From: an uncultured Clostridia bacterium
Lineage (GTDB): Bacteria > Bacillota > Clostridia > Oscillospirales > Oscillospiraceae
Length of the DNA stretch: 8,703 nt
Assembly (NCBI GenBank): GCA_946060825.1
Contig: CAMGPO010000029.1
Span: forward strand, 1-8,703
Reading direction: 5' to 3'
This document shows, piece by piece, positions 6,578 through 8,703 of this stretch; positions within the stretch are counted from its first letter, which is position 1; each line of letters opens with the position of its first letter. The translations under genes and the position numbers were made by a program. The notes under the pieces are model-generated. The model was not told where the DNA came from. It did no database searches and worked only from the letters and a program-made list of their open reading frames with translations.

Positions 6578-6612
6578 AAAAACCGGGCCTTCCCTGCGGA
6601 AGACCCGGTTTT
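6578..6612 (-). terminator. Intrinsic terminator of pyk
   Basis: Read on the minus strand, AAAACCGGG (6612-6604) pairs with CCCGGTTTT (6587-6579). A five-pair inner stem, CTTCC/GGAAG, is separated from it by one C-A mismatch and capped by a four-base loop. Five T residues (6582-6578) end the structure. It begins three bases beyond the pyk stop and separates pyk from the LTA-synthase-like gene. Confidence 0.9.
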
Positions 6613-6615
6613 GGG

Positions 6616-8031
6616 TCAGATGGTTTCGATTTTCAGCAGGTCGGTGTTGCCGGAGGTGCCGTTGGTGATGCCGCCGGTCAGCACCAGCCGGTCGCCCGGC
6701 GCAAGGCCAAAGGTCTGCTGCGCCAGCTTCTTGGCGGTGTAGAACAGCACGTCGGTGGAGGTGAAGCGCTCACAGCGCACAGGGGTCACGCCCCAGCTCA
6801 GGGCCAGCTTCCGCCAGGTCTTTTCCTCCGTGGTCAGGCCCAGGATATCCACCGGCGGGCGGAACCGGGACACCATCCGGGCTGTCATGCCCGAGAGGGT
6901 ACAGACCGCGATGGCCTTGGCGCCGATGTCGATGGCCATGCCGCAGGTGGCATGGGAGAGGGCGTCCACGATGTTCCGGGTCGGGAACTCGGAGCGGGCG
7001 AAGCGGCGGTCATAGTGGATACTGGCCTCCGTACAGGCGGCGATGCCGGCCATGGCCTCCACGGCCTGCACGGGATGCCTGCCGGCGGCGGTCTCGCCGG
7101 AGAGCATGATGGCGCTGGAGCCGTCGTAGACGGCGTTGGCCACGTCGGAGATCTCCGCCCGGGTCGGACGCACGTTCTGAATCATGCTCTCCAGCATCTC
7201 CGTTGCGGTGATGACCCGTTTGCCCAGCATCCGGCACCGGTCAATCAGCAGTTTCTGGATGGCCGGCAGCTCGGCGTAGGGGATCTCCACGCCCAGGTCG
7301 CCCCGGGCGACCATGATGCCGTCGCACTCCTCGCAGATGTCGGCAATCTCGTCCACACCGGAGCGGTTTTCGATTTTGGCGATCAGCTCGATGTCTTCGC
7401 CGCCGTGGGCGTCGAGGAAGCTGCGGACGTCCCGCAGGTCCTGCCGCCGGGAGACGAAGGAGCAGGCAATAAAGTCCACGTCGTTCTCAATGCCGAAGAG
7501 CAGGTCGGCCCGGTCCTGGTCGCTGAGATAGGGCTGGTTCAGCACCTTGCCGGGAAAGGCCATGCTCTTGCGGTCGGAGAGCTCGCCGCCCTCGATGACG
7601 GTGCAGACCGCGTCGGTGTCCGTCAGGTGGTCGACCCGGAAAACCAGCAGGCCGTTGTTGACGAGGATGGTGTCGCCCACCGCAAGGTCGGTGGTCAGCT
7701 TCTCATAGGACACGGCCACCCGGCTCTCGTCGCCGATGACGCTCTGGTCGGTGGTAAAGGTGAAGGTCTGACCGGCTTCAAGGGTCACCCGGCCTTCCGC
7801 GAAGGTGCGGATGCGGTACTCCGGCCCCTTGGTGTCCAGCATGATGGCGATAGGGAGGCCCAGCTTCTCGCGGACGCGCTTGATGGTCTCGATCCGGCGG
7901 CAGTGATCCGCGTGGGTGTTGTGGGAGAAGTTCATCCGGGCCACGTTCATGCCGGCGAGGCACATTCGGGTCAGGATCTCCTCGTCCTCACAGGCGGGGC
8001 CGAGGGTACAGATGATCTTGGTTTTGCGCAT
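6616..8031 (-). CDS. pyk: Pyruvate kinase
   Basis: This cytoplasmic enzyme converts phosphoenolpyruvate and ADP to pyruvate and ATP, the last step of glycolysis. At 471 residues it is a complete enzyme lacking the extra PEP-utiliser-like C-terminal domain of Bacillus pyruvate kinases. Key features are ARMNFSH (31-37, with Arg32, Asn34 and Ser36 of the active site), LDTKGPE (65-71), IAKIENRSGV (217-226, the signature with catalytic Lys219 and metal ligand Glu221), MVARGDLGVEIP (240-251, Asp245) and ITATEMLESM (274-283). The allosteric domain ends in TNGTSGNTDLLKI. Glu71, equivalent to Glu117 of the rabbit enzyme, predicts potassium dependence. Small departures are KGPEYRI for the usual KGPEIRT and ATEML for ATQML. 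ATG 8031 is chosen because AAAGGAG (8044-8038) lies six bases upstream and MRKTKIICTLGP is the standard N-terminus. Its own promoter and terminator make it a single-gene unit. Confidence 0.98.
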   Translation of the reverse strand: MRKTKIICTLGPACEDEEILTRMCLAGMNVARMNFSHNTHADHCRRIETIKRVREKLGLPIAIMLDTKGPEYRIRTFAEGRVTLEAGQTFTFTTDQSVIGDESRVAVSYEKLTTDLAVGDTILVNNGLLVFRVDHLTDTDAVCTVIEGGELSDRKSMAFPGKVLNQPYLSDQDRADLLFGIENDVDFIACSFVSRRQDLRDVRSFLDAHGGEDIELIAKIENRSGVDEIADICEECDGIMVARGDLGVEIPYAELPAIQKLLIDRCRMLGKRVITATEMLESMIQNVRPTRAEISDVANAVYDGSSAIMLSGETAAGRHPVQAVEAMAGIAACTEASIHYDRRFARSEFPTRNIVDALSHATCGMAIDIGAKAIAVCTLSGMTARMVSRFRPPVDILGLTTEEKTWRKLALSWGVTPVRCERFTSTDVLFYTAKKLAQQTFGLAPGDRLVLTGGITNGTSGNTDLLKIETI

Positions 8032-8074
8032 GGAAGACTCCTTTCTCGGGGAGAGGTGAACGGGATTTTCTTGT

Positions 8075-8103
8075 AATATAGCACAAAACCCATGGAGAAT
8101 CAA
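8075..8103 (-). promoter_or_regulatory. Promoter of pyk
   Basis: On the minus strand, TTGATT (8103-8098) and TATATT (8080-8075) are spaced by 17 bases. TGC immediately before the -10 adds an extended -10 element. The predicted start is about 8068, giving a leader of about 37 bases to ATG 8031 that contains AAAGGAG at 8044-8038. This is a close match to a vegetative sigma-A promoter and fits constitutive expression of a glycolytic gene. Confidence 0.75.
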
Positions 8104-8119
8104 TGTGCACTTTGACGAG

Positions 8120-8151
8120 AAAAACGGCGGCCCGGAAAAACCGGGCCGCCG
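8120..8151 (-). terminator. Intrinsic terminator of the lyase gene
   Basis: Read on the minus strand, CGGCGGCCCGG (8151-8141) pairs perfectly with CCGGGCCGCCG (8135-8125) around a TTTTT loop and is followed by five T residues (8124-8120). Eleven GC-only pairs make it very stable. It lies six bases beyond the lyase stop codon and ends about 17 bases before the pyk -35 box, insulating pyk. Confidence 0.92.
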
Positions 8152-8157
8152 GGGGCA

Positions 8158-8703
8158 TCACTGTTCAGGGCCGAAGTCGGCGATGTAGGCTTCCGCCAGC
8201 TTTTCGGGCCAGTCGGAGACCGGCTCGAGGATGCCGGTGAAGAACCGCAGGGTGGCGGGCTCATGGACGAAGCGCAGGCCGCCGATCATCTCCCGGTGGT
8301 CGTAGACCCACTTGACCCGGTCAATGACGTACTCGGTCTGGGACAGGGTAAAGACGCGGCGGGGCAGAGCCAGCCGCACCAGCTCCATCGAGGCCAACCG
8401 CTCGCTGCCGTCGGCGTTGCGTTCCTCGGAGAGGGTGCCGCGCTCCATGCCGCGGATGCCGCCGCAGAGATAGAGGGCGCAGACGAGAGCACCGGCGGGG
8501 TACTGCTCCTGGGGGATGTGGCCGACGAACTGGCTTGCGTCCAGGTGGGCGCCGAGGCCGCCGCCGGGGGTGATGACCGGGATGCCGTAGGCGTCGAGCT
8601 GCCGGACGCAGTAGTCGATGAACTGGGGACCCTGGGAGATGACGTCCATGTCCATACTCTCGTCAAAGCCGACGGTCATGGCCTCCATCTCCTTGACGGA
8701 CAT
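8158..8703 (-). CDS. Beta-eliminating lyase of the tryptophanase/tyrosine phenol-lyase family, C-terminal part (5' end outside window)
   Basis: The last 181 residues of a PLP-dependent lyase that splits an aromatic amino acid into pyruvate, ammonia and indole or a phenol. The segment follows the family closely: PGGGLGAHLDASQFVGHIP (46-64), QEQYPAGAL (65-73), GGIRGMERGT (81-90), LVRLALPRRVF (108-118) and EPATLRFFTG (148-157). Arg110 matches the substrate-carboxylate arginine (Arg404 of Citrobacter tyrosine phenol-lyase). Arg88 and Phe154 align with tyrosine phenol-lyase Arg381 and Phe448, where E. coli TnaA has isoleucine and His463. About 20 residues extend past the usual C-terminus. The Met at the window edge is not taken as the start: the PLP lysine and most of the large domain should lie beyond base 8703. 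Family is clear; the substrate is not settled, and tryptophan remains possible. Confidence 0.88.
   Translation of the reverse strand: MSVKEMEAMTVGFDESMDMDVISQGPQFIDYCVRQLDAYGIPVITPGGGLGAHLDASQFVGHIPQEQYPAGALVCALYLCGGIRGMERGTLSEERNADGSERLASMELVRLALPRRVFTLSQTEYVIDRVKWVYDHREMIGGLRFVHEPATLRFFTGILEPVSDWPEKLAEAYIADFGPEQ

Noticed and set aside
5412..6668. 418-codon open frame on the plus strand opposite the LTA-synthase-like gene
   Set aside because: Low-complexity G/E/Q/R-rich antisense translation, with no family resemblance.
6259..8076. 605-codon open frame on the plus strand opposite pyk
   Set aside because: Antisense shadow of pyruvate kinase produced by high third-position GC; no domain or start signal.

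Overview
The window is an ordinary chromosomal segment from a GC-rich (roughly 60-65% by eye), low-density Bacillota genome, most likely a gut Clostridia of the Oscillospiraceae type. The reasons are an LTA-synthase-family membrane enzyme, strong AGGAGG-type ribosome binding sites, a clade-typical short DprA-like protein, a tryptophanase/tyrosine-phenol-lyase family protein, and a 408-base intergenic patch of small palindromic repeats of the kind scattered through such genomes. The taxonomic call is inference from protein style and repeats, not a database match.

Layout, left half (+ strand): the C-terminal end of a DEAD-box RNA helicase (cut by the window edge) overlaps a DprA-like Rossmann protein. 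This is followed after 57 bases by glmS (glucosamine-6-phosphate synthase), preceded by a strong Shine-Dalgarno. The gap is too short for the glmS ribozyme often found in this phylum. Downstream of glmS lie about 400 bases of repeats (3347-3754): hairpins, a 23-base near-direct repeat and two nested pairs of inverted ends sharing TGTCATTC. A DUF2461 family gene begins only 27 bases after the last repeat end and stops at a symmetric, probably bidirectional terminator.

Layout, right half (- strand, read right to left): the C-terminal part of a PLP-dependent beta-eliminating lyase (tryptophanase/tyrosine phenol-lyase family, cut by the right edge) ends at a GC-rich terminator. Next comes pyruvate kinase with its own well-formed promoter and terminator. 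Then, behind a perfect TATAAT box, comes a five-helix LTA-synthase-family protein with an additional C-terminal beta-rich domain. It converges on the DUF2461 gene.

The genes look like independent housekeeping units: RNA remodelling, DNA processing, amino-sugar precursor supply for the cell wall, glycolysis, cell-envelope polymer synthesis and amino-acid breakdown. GlmS and the LTA-synthase-like enzyme both serve the envelope, but they are on opposite strands and show no sign of co-regulation. I found no CRISPR array, tRNA, rRNA, transposase, phage gene or convincing new multi-gene system. The most unusual item is the composite repeat region between glmS and the DUF2461 gene.
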